Source of the DNA: Leeuwenhoekiella blandensis MED217
GTDB taxonomy: Bacteria; Bacteroidota; Bacteroidia; Flavobacteriales; Flavobacteriaceae
NCBI RefSeq assembly: GCF_000152985.1
Contig: NZ_CH672395.1
Location: forward strand, 2,486,461-2,550,460
Reading direction: 5' to 3'
DNA length: 64,000 bases
The notes beneath the pieces were generated by a model. That model was not told where the DNA came from. It made no database searches and saw nothing but the letters and a program-made list of their open reading frames with translations. This document shows, piece after piece, positions 28,801 through 37,142 of this stretch (the first letter of the stretch is position 1; each line of letters starts with the position of its first letter). Position numbers and translations under genes: made by a program.

Positions 28801-29081
28801 AAAATAATTCTAAGCGTGGCCTCACCTGCACTGGTGGCATCGGTAGCCATATAACGCATTCCTTGAACCCCGTTGATAGAATTCTCTAAGGTTACTAAGG
28901 TTGATTTTACTAATACATCTGCACTCGCACCGGGATACGCGATAAAAATATTTACCGTTGTAGGCGCGATTTGCGGGAACTGTGATATAGGCAGCTGCTT
29001 GATCGCGAGCGAACCTATAAACACGATAATAATCGAAATTACTATCGCAAATACGGGTCTGTGAATAAATCTACTAAACAT
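25875..29081 (-). CDS. RND multidrug efflux transporter, HAE-1/AcrB type
   Basis: 1068 residues. The N-terminal F-I-H-R-P-V-F-A helix, two large periplasmic loops and about 12 membrane helices are typical of AcrB/MexB. The proton-relay aspartates appear in A-I-G-I-V-V-D-D-A-I-V-V-V-E (TM4). Family signatures P-I-S-F-M-S-G-P-V-G-T-F-Y-R-Q-F-S and the second-half M-L-V-G-L-L-G-K-N-A-V-L-I-V-E-F-A are present. An acidic cytosolic tail (E-D-D-Q-E-D-K) ends the protein. It exports hydrophobic and amphiphilic compounds using the proton gradient; specific drugs cannot be predicted. Operon order is adaptor, pump, outer-membrane factor. Confidence 0.95.
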   Translation of the reverse strand: MFSRFIHRPVFAIVISIIIVFIGSLAIKQLPISQFPQIAPTTVNIFIAYPGASADVLVKSTLVTLENSINGVQGMRYMATDATSAGEATLRIIFEPGTDPNQAVVRVKTRVDQVMPLLPELVQREGVVITPIQPSMLMYVNLYSKEKSMDEKFLYNYANVKMIPEINRLKGVARSQILGSRRYAMRVWLNPDRMRAYDVSVDEVMEAMQEQSIVGRPGRLGRSSGIEAQSLEYVLTYKGRYNEPEQYENIIIRANSEGESIRLKDIGKVELGSEFFDIYSNLDGHPSAAIVLKQNYGSNASDVIDEVKEKLEEMRADFPPGMDYKISYDVSKFLDSSIEQVIDTLRDAFILVALVVFIFLGDWRSTLIPIIAVPVSLIGAFFVIQFFGISINMVTLFALVLAIGIVVDDAIVVVEAVHAKFEEHPHISPYRAVKQVLGEISGAIIAITGVMVSVFLPISFMSGPVGTFYRQFSITMASSIVISALIALTLTPVLCAMLLKNNHGKEKKRNLFTRALDKFNSGFDKLTGKYVAILKRIVSRRWLTFGILIAFCIGVFIESQMLPSGFIPSEDQGTIYAIIQTPPGATLERTNKVSLELQKIAEEVDGIESVSSLAGYEIMTEGRGSNAGTCLINLKPWSEREHDVTEIMEELEEKSKGLGAVIEFFEPPAIPGFGSSGGFSMRLLDENTETDYQDFDKVNQEFVDHLKERKELTGVFTFFAANYPQYELEFNNDLAMQKGVSIGKAMENLNIMIGSTYEQGFIKFGRFFKVYVQSDPKFRRLPSDVLNMFVKNEDGEMVPYSAFMTLKKTQGPNEVTRFNMYNSAAIRGLPAPGYTTADAIEAIREVAATTLPKGYDIGWEGLSYDEANRGNESVYIFLIVLVFVYFVLAAQYESFIIPLSVVFSLPVGVFGSFMVLKMMGLQNDIYAQIGLIMLVGLLGKNAVLIVEFAVLKRSQGATILDAAIEGAKVRFRPILMTSFAFIAGLIPLLLASGAGAIGNHTIGASALGGMLFGTIFGVIIVPGLYFIFGSLADGKKLIRDEEDGSLTEGFVHEIDSFSNSEEDDQEDK

Positions 29082-29106
29082 TATTTTTCGTTTTTAGAAG
29101 ATGTGC

Positions 29107-30189
29107 TTACTCAGCATAAAGTGCTAACTCAGCCATTGCTTTGTTAGGATCTTCTACTTCATATTCTACTTTATCATGCTCTCTTACCAATCTTAATCCT
29201 TCAAGAAGAATTTTATCATCGGTGCTCAGACCATCGCTCACAGCGTATAAGTGCGGCATTTCTTCTGCGATGGTGATTTGTCTTGAGTGAACAACGCCTT
29301 CGTCATCTATCACGTAGCAGTACTTCTTGTCAAGGACTTCAAAAGTTGCCTTCTGTGGAATTAAAAGCGCATTTTCTAAAGGAATAGTAACGTGCACATT
29401 ACCGGTTTCTCCGTGACGTAATAGCGCGTCAGGATTAGGGAAAGTAGCTCTAAAAGGAATATTACCCGTTTCGTTATTAAAGTCGGCTTCGATGGTCTCT
29501 ACAATACCTTTATGGCCAAAATATTTATTGTTTGCCATAAGCAATTCAACTTCTGGTTTTGTAGCATCTTTCAGCGCAGCTTTATAATCAAGATACTCTG
29601 CTTCAGGAACATTGTAGTATACCCACATAATGTTGTTATCTGAAAGATTGGTGAGCAATTCGCCCTCATCTACCAGGCTTCCTAAACGTACGTGAAAGCG
29701 ATCAACGATTCCATCAAAAGGAGCTCGTATTTGAGTAAATTCCAAATGTACTTGCGACAGTGCAAGTTCTGCATTTGCCTTTTCTAGCTTGGCTTTAGCC
29801 ATCGCTAACTCATTAGGAGCGACAACATTGCTATCGGCAAGTTTCTTAGTGTTTTGGTATTCAATAGTTGCAAATTGCGCTTCGGCTTTTGCTTTTTGCA
29901 TTTCTGCTTCATAAAGCTTCGGCATAATTTGAAAAAGAAGCTGTCCTTTTTTTACGGCTTGACCTTCGTCAACAAATATTTTCTGAAGATAACCGCGTTC
30001 TTGAGCACGCAGTTCAATGTGTCTACTCGAGTGAATTTGTGCGACGTAATCTTTTGTGATTACTGTATCCTTACGCATAGGATTTGTAACATAAAAGGTC
30101 GTTTCCTCTTCCTTTTCGTGGTGTTCTGACTTGCAGCTTACGTGGAACATTAAAGCCCCAAAGCCCAACATCATGAGAATCTTTTTCAT
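29107..30189 (-). CDS. RND efflux periplasmic adaptor (membrane fusion protein)
   Basis: 360 residues. The N-terminus has a hydrophobic stretch and a lipobox-like S-C (Cys at about 20), so it is probably a lipoprotein. Then come a lipoyl half-motif (G-Y-L-Q-K-I-F-V-D-E-G-Q-A-V-K-K-G-Q), a coiled-coil hairpin (about 90-140), the second lipoyl half (I-R-A-P-F-D-G-I-V-D), and beta-barrel and membrane-proximal domains. It joins the pump to the outer-membrane channel. First gene of the three-gene efflux operon, 26 bases before the pump. The upstream 158-base region probably holds the promoter; no regulator is adjacent. Confidence 0.93.
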   Translation of the reverse strand: MKKILMMLGFGALMFHVSCKSEHHEKEEETTFYVTNPMRKDTVITKDYVAQIHSSRHIELRAQERGYLQKIFVDEGQAVKKGQLLFQIMPKLYEAEMQKAKAEAQFATIEYQNTKKLADSNVVAPNELAMAKAKLEKANAELALSQVHLEFTQIRAPFDGIVDRFHVRLGSLVDEGELLTNLSDNNIMWVYYNVPEAEYLDYKAALKDATKPEVELLMANNKYFGHKGIVETIEADFNNETGNIPFRATFPNPDALLRHGETGNVHVTIPLENALLIPQKATFEVLDKKYCYVIDDEGVVHSRQITIAEEMPHLYAVSDGLSTDDKILLEGLRLVREHDKVEYEVEDPNKAMAELALYAE

Positions 30190-30347
30190 GTGATGTGAAT
30201 TTTACTTTAAAAAAAATTAAATGGATTTAAGTGTTCTTCCAGAACGGAAAAACGTAGGGAGTTTCGGCTTAGTGGTTAAACTAAGTGTGAGGTACACCAA
30301 TAAGCAAAAACAGATTAAGCCCAGACAATGTGGGCTCAAAAGTTAAA

Positions 30348-30719
30348 TCAAAGTCTAAATACCTGAAATAAAAGGTACGGCTTTACTGAAGCGCTTAAAG
30401 AAGAACGCGCCTTAGTTTTTAAATGTTTGTATTTAAAGTAAAAACATCTGGGAACAGATGTTTGAGTAGCTGTAAGTGAAGCTAAAACCTGGTTTTGTTT
30501 GTCTTTAGAAGCAGCATCGCTCTCTTCTATTTCAAACTCTGCCATTCTAATCTCCGGGCTATGACTATGAGCTACATCATAGTGAAATCCTACGGGATTA
30601 GCTGAAAAAGTTTCTTCAATACCCGATTCACTGAAGCTTGCTTCAGCCGACAGATAGGAGCTACCTGAAAGCTGTACAAAACCAGCAAGGAATAAGATAA
30701 ATGAAAAAAGAAACTTCAT
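30348..30719 (-). CDS. Small exported protein of unknown function
   Basis: 123 residues. Residues 1-20 are a hydrophobic signal sequence (F-L-F-S-F-I-L-F-L-A-G-F). The mature part is acidic in the middle (E-F-E-I-E-E-S-D-A-A) and basic and aromatic near the end (R-C-F-Y-F-K-Y-K-H-L-K-T-K-A). It includes H-Y-D-V-A-H-S-H-S, a small histidine cluster, so metal binding is possible but untested. It is upstream of the efflux operon on the same strand. I do not recognise the family; the frame and signal peptide make it a likely real gene. Confidence 0.55.
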   Translation of the reverse strand: MKFLFSFILFLAGFVQLSGSSYLSAEASFSESGIEETFSANPVGFHYDVAHSHSPEIRMAEFEIEESDAASKDKQNQVLASLTATQTSVPRCFYFKYKHLKTKARSSLSASVKPYLLFQVFRL

Positions 30720-30844
30720 AAGTCTTTTAATTTAAGACGGAACAAAATTAACAGAAGACTTATCAAACCACCAAAAATTGTGAAGGAAAAGTTTTACGAA
30801 TAATTAATTTCTCAACGTTTAATCTCTAAATAAAATGATGTCAC

Positions 30845-30882
30845 AAAAAAAGCTGCAAAAATAATCATTTATGCAGCTTTTT
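30845..30882 (-). terminator. Intrinsic terminator after argH
   Basis: A-run, aagctgca, 14-base loop, tgcagctt, T-run. On the minus strand it directly follows argH by 20 bases and ends the nine-gene arginine operon. Confidence 0.8.
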
Positions 30883-30902
30883 AATTAAAACCTAAATTCC
30901 TT

Positions 30903-32201
30903 CTATTTGATATCTAAAGCTGTTGAAACTTTACGCATTTTAGCCTTGATTTCGGCAAATCCCGGATTGTGAATGCTCCCAATGTGGGTATGGTTTTTTC
31001 CGGCTTCCGGCTTGTACGTTCCATCCTGAACCTGGCCTCCAATCTGTTGATAAGCCTCTCTAAAAGATTTACCTTCTACTACCAGATCGTTAATGCTATC
31101 TACGGTAAATAGGTATTTGTACTTCTCGTCATTCAGATCAATTTCTTTAACGATCACCTGACCAATCGCATAATCAAAGATCTCTAAAATATCCTTGATG
31201 GTCTCAACCGCGCTTATCGTATTTTCCTTTAATAATTGATAATCTCTGTGATACCCGCTGGGTAAATTATTTGTAATTAGTACCATTTCGGTACTCAAAG
31301 ATTGAATCTTATTACACTTCCCCCGTATCAACTCAAAAACATCAGGATTCTTCTTATGCGGCATAATACTGCTTCCCGTTGTCAGATGCTCAGGGAAACT
31401 CACAAAGCCAAAATTCTGACTCATATACAAGCAAACATCCATCGCAAAACGAGACAGTGTGTTGGCTAAACTTCCCAGTGTAGAAGCTAACGTACGTTCA
31501 CTTTTACCGCGTGCCATTTGCGCTGCAACCACATTATATTTCATCGTGGCAAAACCCAATTCTTTAGTCGTCATCTGGCGATCTATAGGAAACGAACTCC
31601 CATAACCTGCAGCAGAACCCAGTGGGTTTTGGTCAACAATATCCTGAGTGGCATTGATCAAGATCACATCGTCGATCAATAATTCGGCATACGCTGTAAA
31701 CCAAAGACCAAAACTGCTAGGCATTGCAACCTGTAAATGGGTATAGCCCGGCAACAACTTCTCTTTATGCGTTTCACCAAGATTCATTAAGGTTTCAAAT
31801 AAAGAAACCGTGCGTGCTTTAATTTGCTGCAATTGTTCTTTGTAATACAACTGAAGCGCCACCAAAACCTGATCGTTACGCGAGCGCGCAGTGTGTACTT
31901 TTTTACCGGTATCGCCAAGAATAAGGGTTAATTCTGCTTCTAGTTTAGAATGAATGTCTTCATATTCGGGCTCTATAAAGAAGTCCGGATTTTGCGTATG
32001 CGCTTCTAAAATATCAAGCTGCGGAAGCAAACTTTTCAATTCCTCATCGGTGAGAATGCCTATTTTGTTCAGCATTTTTACGTGTGCGCGTGTTGCTTGC
32101 ACATCATATTTTGCAATATGCACATCGATCTCGCGATCATTACCCACCGTGAAATCGATGATCTTAGTATCTATATCGGCACCTTTATCCCAAAGTTTCA
32201 T
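30903..32201 (-). CDS. argH: Argininosuccinate lyase
   Basis: 432 residues of the fumarase/aspartase superfamily. It splits argininosuccinate into arginine and fumarate, the last step of the pathway. Motifs: H-T-A-R-S-R-N-D-Q-V (substrate loop), P-G-Y-T-H-L-Q-V-A-M-P, and the catalytic-serine loop G-S-S-I-M-P-H-K-K-N-P-D. It is the last gene of the operon. Two small hairpins lie in the 61-base gap to the upstream deacylase gene. Confidence 0.97.
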   Translation of the reverse strand: MKLWDKGADIDTKIIDFTVGNDREIDVHIAKYDVQATRAHVKMLNKIGILTDEELKSLLPQLDILEAHTQNPDFFIEPEYEDIHSKLEAELTLILGDTGKKVHTARSRNDQVLVALQLYYKEQLQQIKARTVSLFETLMNLGETHKEKLLPGYTHLQVAMPSSFGLWFTAYAELLIDDVILINATQDIVDQNPLGSAAGYGSSFPIDRQMTTKELGFATMKYNVVAAQMARGKSERTLASTLGSLANTLSRFAMDVCLYMSQNFGFVSFPEHLTTGSSIMPHKKNPDVFELIRGKCNKIQSLSTEMVLITNNLPSGYHRDYQLLKENTISAVETIKDILEIFDYAIGQVIVKEIDLNDEKYKYLFTVDSINDLVVEGKSFREAYQQIGGQVQDGTYKPEAGKNHTHIGSIHNPGFAEIKAKMRKVSTALDIK

Positions 32202-32209
32202 ATCTCTTG

Positions 32210-32253
32210 TTTTTTCATTCCCTAGAAATAGGGAATCTAATTATTCCGCGAAG
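32210..32253. repeat. Two small hairpins between argE and argH
   Basis: attccctagaaatagggaat and attccgcgaaggcggaaat-type inverted repeats lie back to back. Similar short palindromes are common between flavobacterial genes. They could be mRNA processing or stability elements within the operon. Confidence 0.4.
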
Positions 32254-32262
32254 GCGGAAATC

Positions 32263-33327
32263 TTAAAGTATACTTTTCAGCAAATCTATATAAATTTCGA
32301 TTCCTTCTTCGATTTCATTTACATAGATAAATTCGTTAGCGCTGTGTGAGCGCGTACTGTCTCCTGGACCCAATTTAAGCGAAGGGCAACTCAATACCGC
32401 CTGATCGCTGAGTGTTGGTGAGCCATAAGTGGTACGCCCTAAAGCAATGCCGGCTTTAACCAAATCGTGATCTAAGGGAATTGAAGAAGAATTCAATCGC
32501 AGACTACGCGGAATGATCTCATCGCACGGCGCTTTTTCCTGAAGTAAATCGGCAACTTCTTGATTAGAATATTTATCATTTACACGAACATCTACAACCA
32601 GCTCCACATCTGCAGGAACCGCGTTATGCTGCTTCCCTCCTTTGATTTGAGTCACAGTCATTTTTACTTCGCCCAAAGCATCTGAAACCTTCTCAAAAGT
32701 AAAATCTTTAAACCACTGCAAAACATCAATACAATTATAGATCGCGTTGTTATTGTTAGGATGCGCTGCGTGAGAAGGTGTTCCTTTCACTTTGGCGTCA
32801 AACACCACAAGGCCCTTTTCGGCAACTGCAAGATTCATCAACGTAGGTTCGCCCACAATAGCAACATCTACCGGCGGAATCACCTTAAGCATACTGTTCA
32901 AACCATTGGGACCACTGCTTTCTTCTTCACCACTGGCTACGATAACCAAATTATATTTTGGGTTTTCCTGCGCGTAGAAATACGTGAAGGTTGCGATTAA
33001 CGAAACCAAACATCCCCCTGCATCATTACTTCCTAAACCATACAATTTACCATCTTCTACATCAGGACTGTACGGATCGCGTGTATACCCATTATTAGGC
33101 TGCACCGTGTCGTGATGGCTGTTAAGCAGCAACGTGGTTTTGCCTTCTTCAAAGTTTTTATTGGTCGCCCAGATATTATTGGCCTGTCTTTTAAACGGAA
33201 TATCATGGGCTTTAAACCAAGCTTCAATTATCGCAGCGGTACCTTCTTCTTCGGAAGAAAAAGATTGGGTTGCGATCAATTTTTTAAGTAGCTCAATGGC
33301 TTCCTGTGTAAGTTGCTCTCTATTCAT
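32263..33327 (-). CDS. argE: N-acyl-ornithine/citrulline deacylase (M20 metallopeptidase, ArgE-like)
   Basis: 354 residues of the M20 family. Zinc ligands and catalytic residues are in N-S-H-H-D-T-V, G-S-N-D-A-G-G and S-G-E-E-E-S-S-G. An R-S-H-S-A-N-E-F motif near the end is also typical. In a pathway with an N-acyl-ornithine transcarbamylase, the natural substrate would be N-acyl-citrulline, giving citrulline for ArgG. Whether the acyl group is acetyl or succinyl is an inference (succinyl favoured, see argF'). Start and argB stop overlap by one base. Confidence 0.88.
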   Translation of the reverse strand: MNREQLTQEAIELLKKLIATQSFSSEEEGTAAIIEAWFKAHDIPFKRQANNIWATNKNFEEGKTTLLLNSHHDTVQPNNGYTRDPYSPDVEDGKLYGLGSNDAGGCLVSLIATFTYFYAQENPKYNLVIVASGEEESSGPNGLNSMLKVIPPVDVAIVGEPTLMNLAVAEKGLVVFDAKVKGTPSHAAHPNNNNAIYNCIDVLQWFKDFTFEKVSDALGEVKMTVTQIKGGKQHNAVPADVELVVDVRVNDKYSNQEVADLLQEKAPCDEIIPRSLRLNSSSIPLDHDLVKAGIALGRTTYGSPTLSDQAVLSCPSLKLGPGDSTRSHSANEFIYVNEIEEGIEIYIDLLKSIL

Positions 33328-34103
33328 TACAGTCTTAAGGTTGTAAAATTAGCATCTTTATTGTATAGCATTTCGGGCTTTCCTAAACGTACTTGCTGAA
33401 CTCCGCCTTTTAAAGCGTAAAAACAGTTTTCCATCTTCGGAAGCATTCCATCTGCTATTATTTTTTCTTCTAACAATTCAGCATATTTGGCTGAATCGAT
33501 GTCTTTCACTACTGAAGTATCGTCGTTAATATCGAGTAAAACACCGTTCTTTTCGAAGCAATAATTCAACGTAACCTCATAGTTTTTTGAAAGTCCGCGT
33601 GCCAATTCACACGCAATCGTATCTGCATTGGTATTGAATAATTGCCCGTTTCCATCATGCGTGATCGCACAAAATGCCGGCGTAATACCAATACTCAAAA
33701 GCTTATCGATCATCTCTGAATCTACAGCTACCACATCACCCACAAAACCAAAATCGATTTCCTTAACCGGGCGCTTTACCGATAAGATCGTATTCCCGTC
33801 TGCTCCCGAAAATCCAATCGCATTGCAATTTCTGGCTTGCAAGCCGGCAACGATACTTTTGTTCACTTTTCCGCCATAAACCATCGTAATTACTTCAACC
33901 GTTTCTGCATCGGTAATTCTACGACCATTCACCATATTCACAGGAATTTCTAATCGCTCAGCCAGCTGACTTGCCAGCTTTCCGCCACCATGCACTAAAA
34001 TCTTCGGCTCTGGAAGCGCCGCAAAAGCATCAAGAAAAGACTGAAGATCTTCTTCTTTCTCGATAATGTTTCCGCCTACTTTGACGATGTTTAGCTTTTT
34101 CAT
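33327..34103 (-). CDS. argB: N-acyl-glutamate kinase
   Basis: 258 residues of the amino-acid-kinase fold. It phosphorylates N-acyl-glutamate. Motifs: V-K-V-G-G-N-I-I (phosphate loop), V-H-G-G-G-K-L-A and M-V-N-G-R-R-I-T-D. It lacks the N-terminal helix of arginine-sensitive hexameric NAGK, so it resembles the shorter, arginine-insensitive E. coli-type kinase. It is 9 bases downstream of argF'. Confidence 0.95.
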   Translation of the reverse strand: MKKLNIVKVGGNIIEKEEDLQSFLDAFAALPEPKILVHGGGKLASQLAERLEIPVNMVNGRRITDAETVEVITMVYGGKVNKSIVAGLQARNCNAIGFSGADGNTILSVKRPVKEIDFGFVGDVVAVDSEMIDKLLSIGITPAFCAITHDGNGQLFNTNADTIACELARGLSKNYEVTLNYCFEKNGVLLDINDDTSVVKDIDSAKYAELLEEKIIADGMLPKMENCFYALKGGVQQVRLGKPEMLYNKDANFTTLRL

Positions 34104-34112
34104 TTTCGGCTT

Positions 34113-35063
34113 TTAATTCAGGTTCTCTAAAATCTTCTTCAAAACCACCTGGGCTGAAAACGTACGATTATTTGCCTGCTCGATCACCACAGATTGTTCG
34201 CCATCTAAAACTTCGTCTGCAACGATTACATTACGACGCACCGGTAAACAGTGCATAAATTTAGCATCACCCAGTTTTTCATCGGTGATCGTCCAACTGC
34301 TGTGCGAATCTACAGTTGCCAAAACTTTACCGTAATCCTCATAGTTACTCCAGTTCTTGACATAGACAAAATCTGCATCTTTTAAGGCCTCATCTTGATC
34401 ATAAACCACAGGGGTATCCTTCATCGTGGCGTCGCTGAGTTCGTAGCCTTTAGGATGCGTAACGGTAAGCTCAACATCCATTTTCTGCATCATCCCGATA
34501 AAGGAATTGGCCACGGCGTGCGGTAAGGCTTTAGGATGTGGCGCCCAACTCAGGACAACTTTTGGCTTTTTCTTTTCCGAAAGCTCCGTGATGGTAATAG
34601 CATCTGCCAAAGCTTGTAACGGATGTGCCGTCGCGCTTTCCATATTTACAACCGGTACTGTGGCGTATTTTACAAAATTAGAGATCACGTATTCAGACTC
34701 GTCTTTTGCTTTATCGGTCAAGGTTGGGAAAGCACGTACCGCAATAACATCACCATATTGCGAGATCACTTTTGCCGCTTCTTTCACGTGCTCAGAGGTA
34801 TCTGCATTCATCACAGTGCCGTCTTCAAATTCTAACTTCCAGGCGTCGCTGTTAAAGTTCATCACCGTAACATCCATACCTAAGTTACTTGCTGCTTTTT
34901 CTGTACTTAGACGCGTGCGCAAACTCGAGTTGAAAAACAGCATCACCAGGCGCTTGCGCTTTCCTAAATGTTCATATGCATATGGATTTGCTTTTAACGC
35001 GCGTGCTTCGGCGATTAATTCCTGTAGATCTGTAATGTCGTCTAAACCGGTGTATTTTTTCAT
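34113..35063 (-). CDS. argF: N-succinylornithine-type carbamoyltransferase
   Basis: 316 residues. The carbamoyl-phosphate loop F-F-N-S-S-L-R-T-R replaces the S-T-R-T-R of normal OTCase, and H-C-L-P-V-R-R-N replaces H-C-L-P-A/V of OTC; these are the marks of the Bacteroides SOTCase / Xanthomonas AOTCase group. The published specificity switch (Glu92 of Xanthomonas AOTCase, Pro90 of Bacteroides SOTCase) is Ser90 here (D-T-S-E-H). The E92S mutant of AOTCase is reported to become an SOTCase, so N-succinylornithine is the predicted substrate. It makes N-acyl-citrulline. Middle of the arg operon. Confidence 0.92.
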   Translation of the reverse strand: MKKYTGLDDITDLQELIAEARALKANPYAYEHLGKRKRLVMLFFNSSLRTRLSTEKAASNLGMDVTVMNFNSDAWKLEFEDGTVMNADTSEHVKEAAKVISQYGDVIAVRAFPTLTDKAKDESEYVISNFVKYATVPVVNMESATAHPLQALADAITITELSEKKKPKVVLSWAPHPKALPHAVANSFIGMMQKMDVELTVTHPKGYELSDATMKDTPVVYDQDEALKDADFVYVKNWSNYEDYGKVLATVDSHSSWTITDEKLGDAKFMHCLPVRRNVIVADEVLDGEQSVVIEQANNRTFSAQVVLKKILENLN

Positions 35064-35121
35064 TAGTTGATTCCTGTCAAAATGTTAGTTAGCAGCCGAA
35101 ATCTCTGCTAGATTTATATTA

Positions 35122-36255
35122 TTATAAGTTGTTTAATTCTATTTTAAGCGCTTCAAAAAACTGATCGATATGCTCGTTTTGAACCGTTAATGGTGGAAGA
35201 ATACGTATCAAGTTTTTGTTTTTTGCACTTCCTGTAAAAATATGCTGATCGTAAATAAGTTTTTTACGCAAGGCTGCCGTATCAAAATCAAATTCAATTC
35301 CCAGCATCAAACCGCGCCCTTTTACTGCTTTGATCTGCGGAATTTCAGTAGTTTTTGCTTTAAAATGATCTGAAACACGTAACGCGTGCGCCATCAAATC
35401 TTCTTCTTCTAAAACTTCGAGAACGGTCAAGGCTGCGGTACACGCTAAATGGTTTCCTCCAAAGGTGGTTCCCAGCATTCCGTATTCTGCTTTGATCGAA
35501 GGGTGAATAAGAATTCCTCCAACCGGAAATCCGTTCCCCATTCCTTTAGCCATTGAGATCAACTCAGGCTCCACATTATATTCTTGAAAAGCAAAAAAGT
35601 TTCCGGTACGGCCAAAACCTGCCTGAACTTCGTCTGCGATAAGACACGTGCCGGTTTCCTTGCATAGTTTATCTACGCCTTCGTAAAATTCAGCAGTGCT
35701 GATGTCTAAACCACCCACGCCTTGAATAAACTCTACGATAACCGCACAAACATCGCCCTTGGCTAAAACTGCAGCTAAAGCATCCAGATCTCCTAAGGGT
35801 AAAAATTCAACTTCTTGCTGCGCGTTTATTGGAGCGACAATCTTAGGATTATCGGTCGCAGCAACGGCTGCAGAAGTTCTTCCGTGGAAACTGTTGTGAA
35901 AAGCGACTACTTTTTTTCTTCCGGTAACGAAAGATGCCATTTTCAGTGCATTCTCATTAGCCTCGGCGCCACTGCTACACATAAATAATTGATAGCCGGG
36001 ACAATTTGCCTGAAGCGGTAATTTTTCGCCTAAAGCTACCTGTAATGGGTTTTTAACCGCATTACTGTAAAAGCCTATATCGCCCAATTGCTTAGTAAGA
36101 TTTTCTACATATTTAGGATGGGCGTGACCTATGGAAATCACTGCGTGACCACCGTATAAATCTAAATATTTGGTAGGCGTAGCATCATAAACCCAGACGT
36201 CCTGAGCTTTAATGGGTGTCACATCATAAAGTGGATAAACATCAAATAAACTCAT
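35122..36255 (-). CDS. argD: N-acyl-ornithine aminotransferase
   Basis: 377 residues of the class-III PLP aminotransferases. It converts N-acyl-glutamate semialdehyde to N-acyl-ornithine with glutamate. Motifs: G-A-E-A-N-E-N-A-L-K, F-H-N-S-F-H-G-R-T, D-E-V-Q-A-G-F-G-R-T-G, and the PLP lysine in S-M-A-K-G-M-G-N-G-F-P. The start codon overlaps the proC stop by one base. It could also act on succinyl-ornithine, as the context suggests. Confidence 0.93.
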   Translation of the reverse strand: MSLFDVYPLYDVTPIKAQDVWVYDATPTKYLDLYGGHAVISIGHAHPKYVENLTKQLGDIGFYSNAVKNPLQVALGEKLPLQANCPGYQLFMCSSGAEANENALKMASFVTGRKKVVAFHNSFHGRTSAAVAATDNPKIVAPINAQQEVEFLPLGDLDALAAVLAKGDVCAVIVEFIQGVGGLDISTAEFYEGVDKLCKETGTCLIADEVQAGFGRTGNFFAFQEYNVEPELISMAKGMGNGFPVGGILIHPSIKAEYGMLGTTFGGNHLACTAALTVLEVLEEEDLMAHALRVSDHFKAKTTEIPQIKAVKGRGLMLGIEFDFDTAALRKKLIYDQHIFTGSAKNKNLIRILPPLTVQNEHIDQFFEALKIELNNL

Positions 36256-37055
36256 TATTTCTGGTCTGTTTTTATAACATTAATTTTATTGAAAGATGCC
36301 ACCATACCTTGAATCAAGGACGAACTCAAGCCTTTGTGTTCCATCTCGTTCAAGCCTTCTATGGTGCAGCCTTTTGGCGTAGTTACACGGTCGATCTCTT
36401 CTTCAGGATGGTTCCCGGAATCGATCAATAATTTAGACGCTCCGTTACAGGTGTGCATCGCCAATTCTTGAGCTTCTTTAGCATCAAACCCTAACTGAAT
36501 CGCTGCCTGTGTTGTGGCACGAATTAAGCGCATCCAGAATGCGATTCCGCTAGCGCACACTACTGTTGCTGCTTGCATTTGTTTTTCAGGAATGATCAAG
36601 CTGTTTCCTAATCTGTTGAAAATAGCTTCGGCGATCTTAATACGCTTCATCCCCTTCTCGTTGCTCGCTAAACACGTCATCGATTCACCCACGGCAATTG
36701 CTGTATTCGGCATTGCGCGTATGATAAACTGATCTGTGCCCACAATATCTTCTATTTGCGAAATTTGATACCCTGTGATGGTTGAAATAATCACGTGCTT
36801 ATCGGTCAATTCATTCTTGATGTCGTGTAAAATACTTGCTAACTGAGCCGGTTGTACCGCAAAAATCAAAATATCAGATTTTTGTACGGCCTCCACATTG
36901 TCTGAAGTTACAAACACATTTTTATATTCGGCGTACGACTCGATTCCCGCAGGATTACGACGCGTCATGTACAAAGAAGTGATTGCATTGTTGGTAATTA
37001 AACCTTTAGCTATAGAAAGTCCCAAATTACCCGTACCTATGATTGCTATTTTCAT
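36255..37055 (-). CDS. proC: Pyrroline-5-carboxylate reductase
   Basis: 266 residues. N-terminal Rossmann motif I-G-T-G-N-L-G-L-S-I-A and C-terminal dimerisation helices with the T-x-P-K-G-C-T region (D-R-V-T-T-P-K-G-C-T-I-E-G-L). It reduces P5C to proline with NAD(P)H. Its place between argC and argD is notable, because ornithine and glutamate semialdehyde are linked to proline metabolism. It is an insertion in an otherwise complete arginine gene set. Confidence 0.93.
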   Translation of the reverse strand: MKIAIIGTGNLGLSIAKGLITNNAITSLYMTRRNPAGIESYAEYKNVFVTSDNVEAVQKSDILIFAVQPAQLASILHDIKNELTDKHVIISTITGYQISQIEDIVGTDQFIIRAMPNTAIAVGESMTCLASNEKGMKRIKIAEAIFNRLGNSLIIPEKQMQAATVVCASGIAFWMRLIRATTQAAIQLGFDAKEAQELAMHTCNGASKLLIDSGNHPEEEIDRVTTPKGCTIEGLNEMEHKGLSSSLIQGMVASFNKINVIKTDQK

Positions 37056-37084
37056 ATGTAATATTTTTTTATCACTTCCGCCCT

Positions 37085-37125
37085 TCGACTATCGCTCAGG
37101 ATAAACTTCAGGCGAAAACCTTTTT
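37085..37125. repeat. Intergenic repeat fragment in the arg operon
   Basis: The segment cttcgactatcgctcagg, followed by ataaacttcaggcg, resembles the CTTCGACTTCGCTCAGG-type repeats common in Bacteroidota intergenic regions. It sits in the 87-base argC-proC gap. Identification is from memory of the motif only. Confidence 0.35.
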
Positions 37126-37142
37126 ATTGCCTCTTTAAGGGC

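Noticed and set aside
34507-35070. A 187-codon plus-strand ORF over argF'
   Set aside because: Antisense shadow of the transcarbamylase; low-complexity S/A/T-rich composition.
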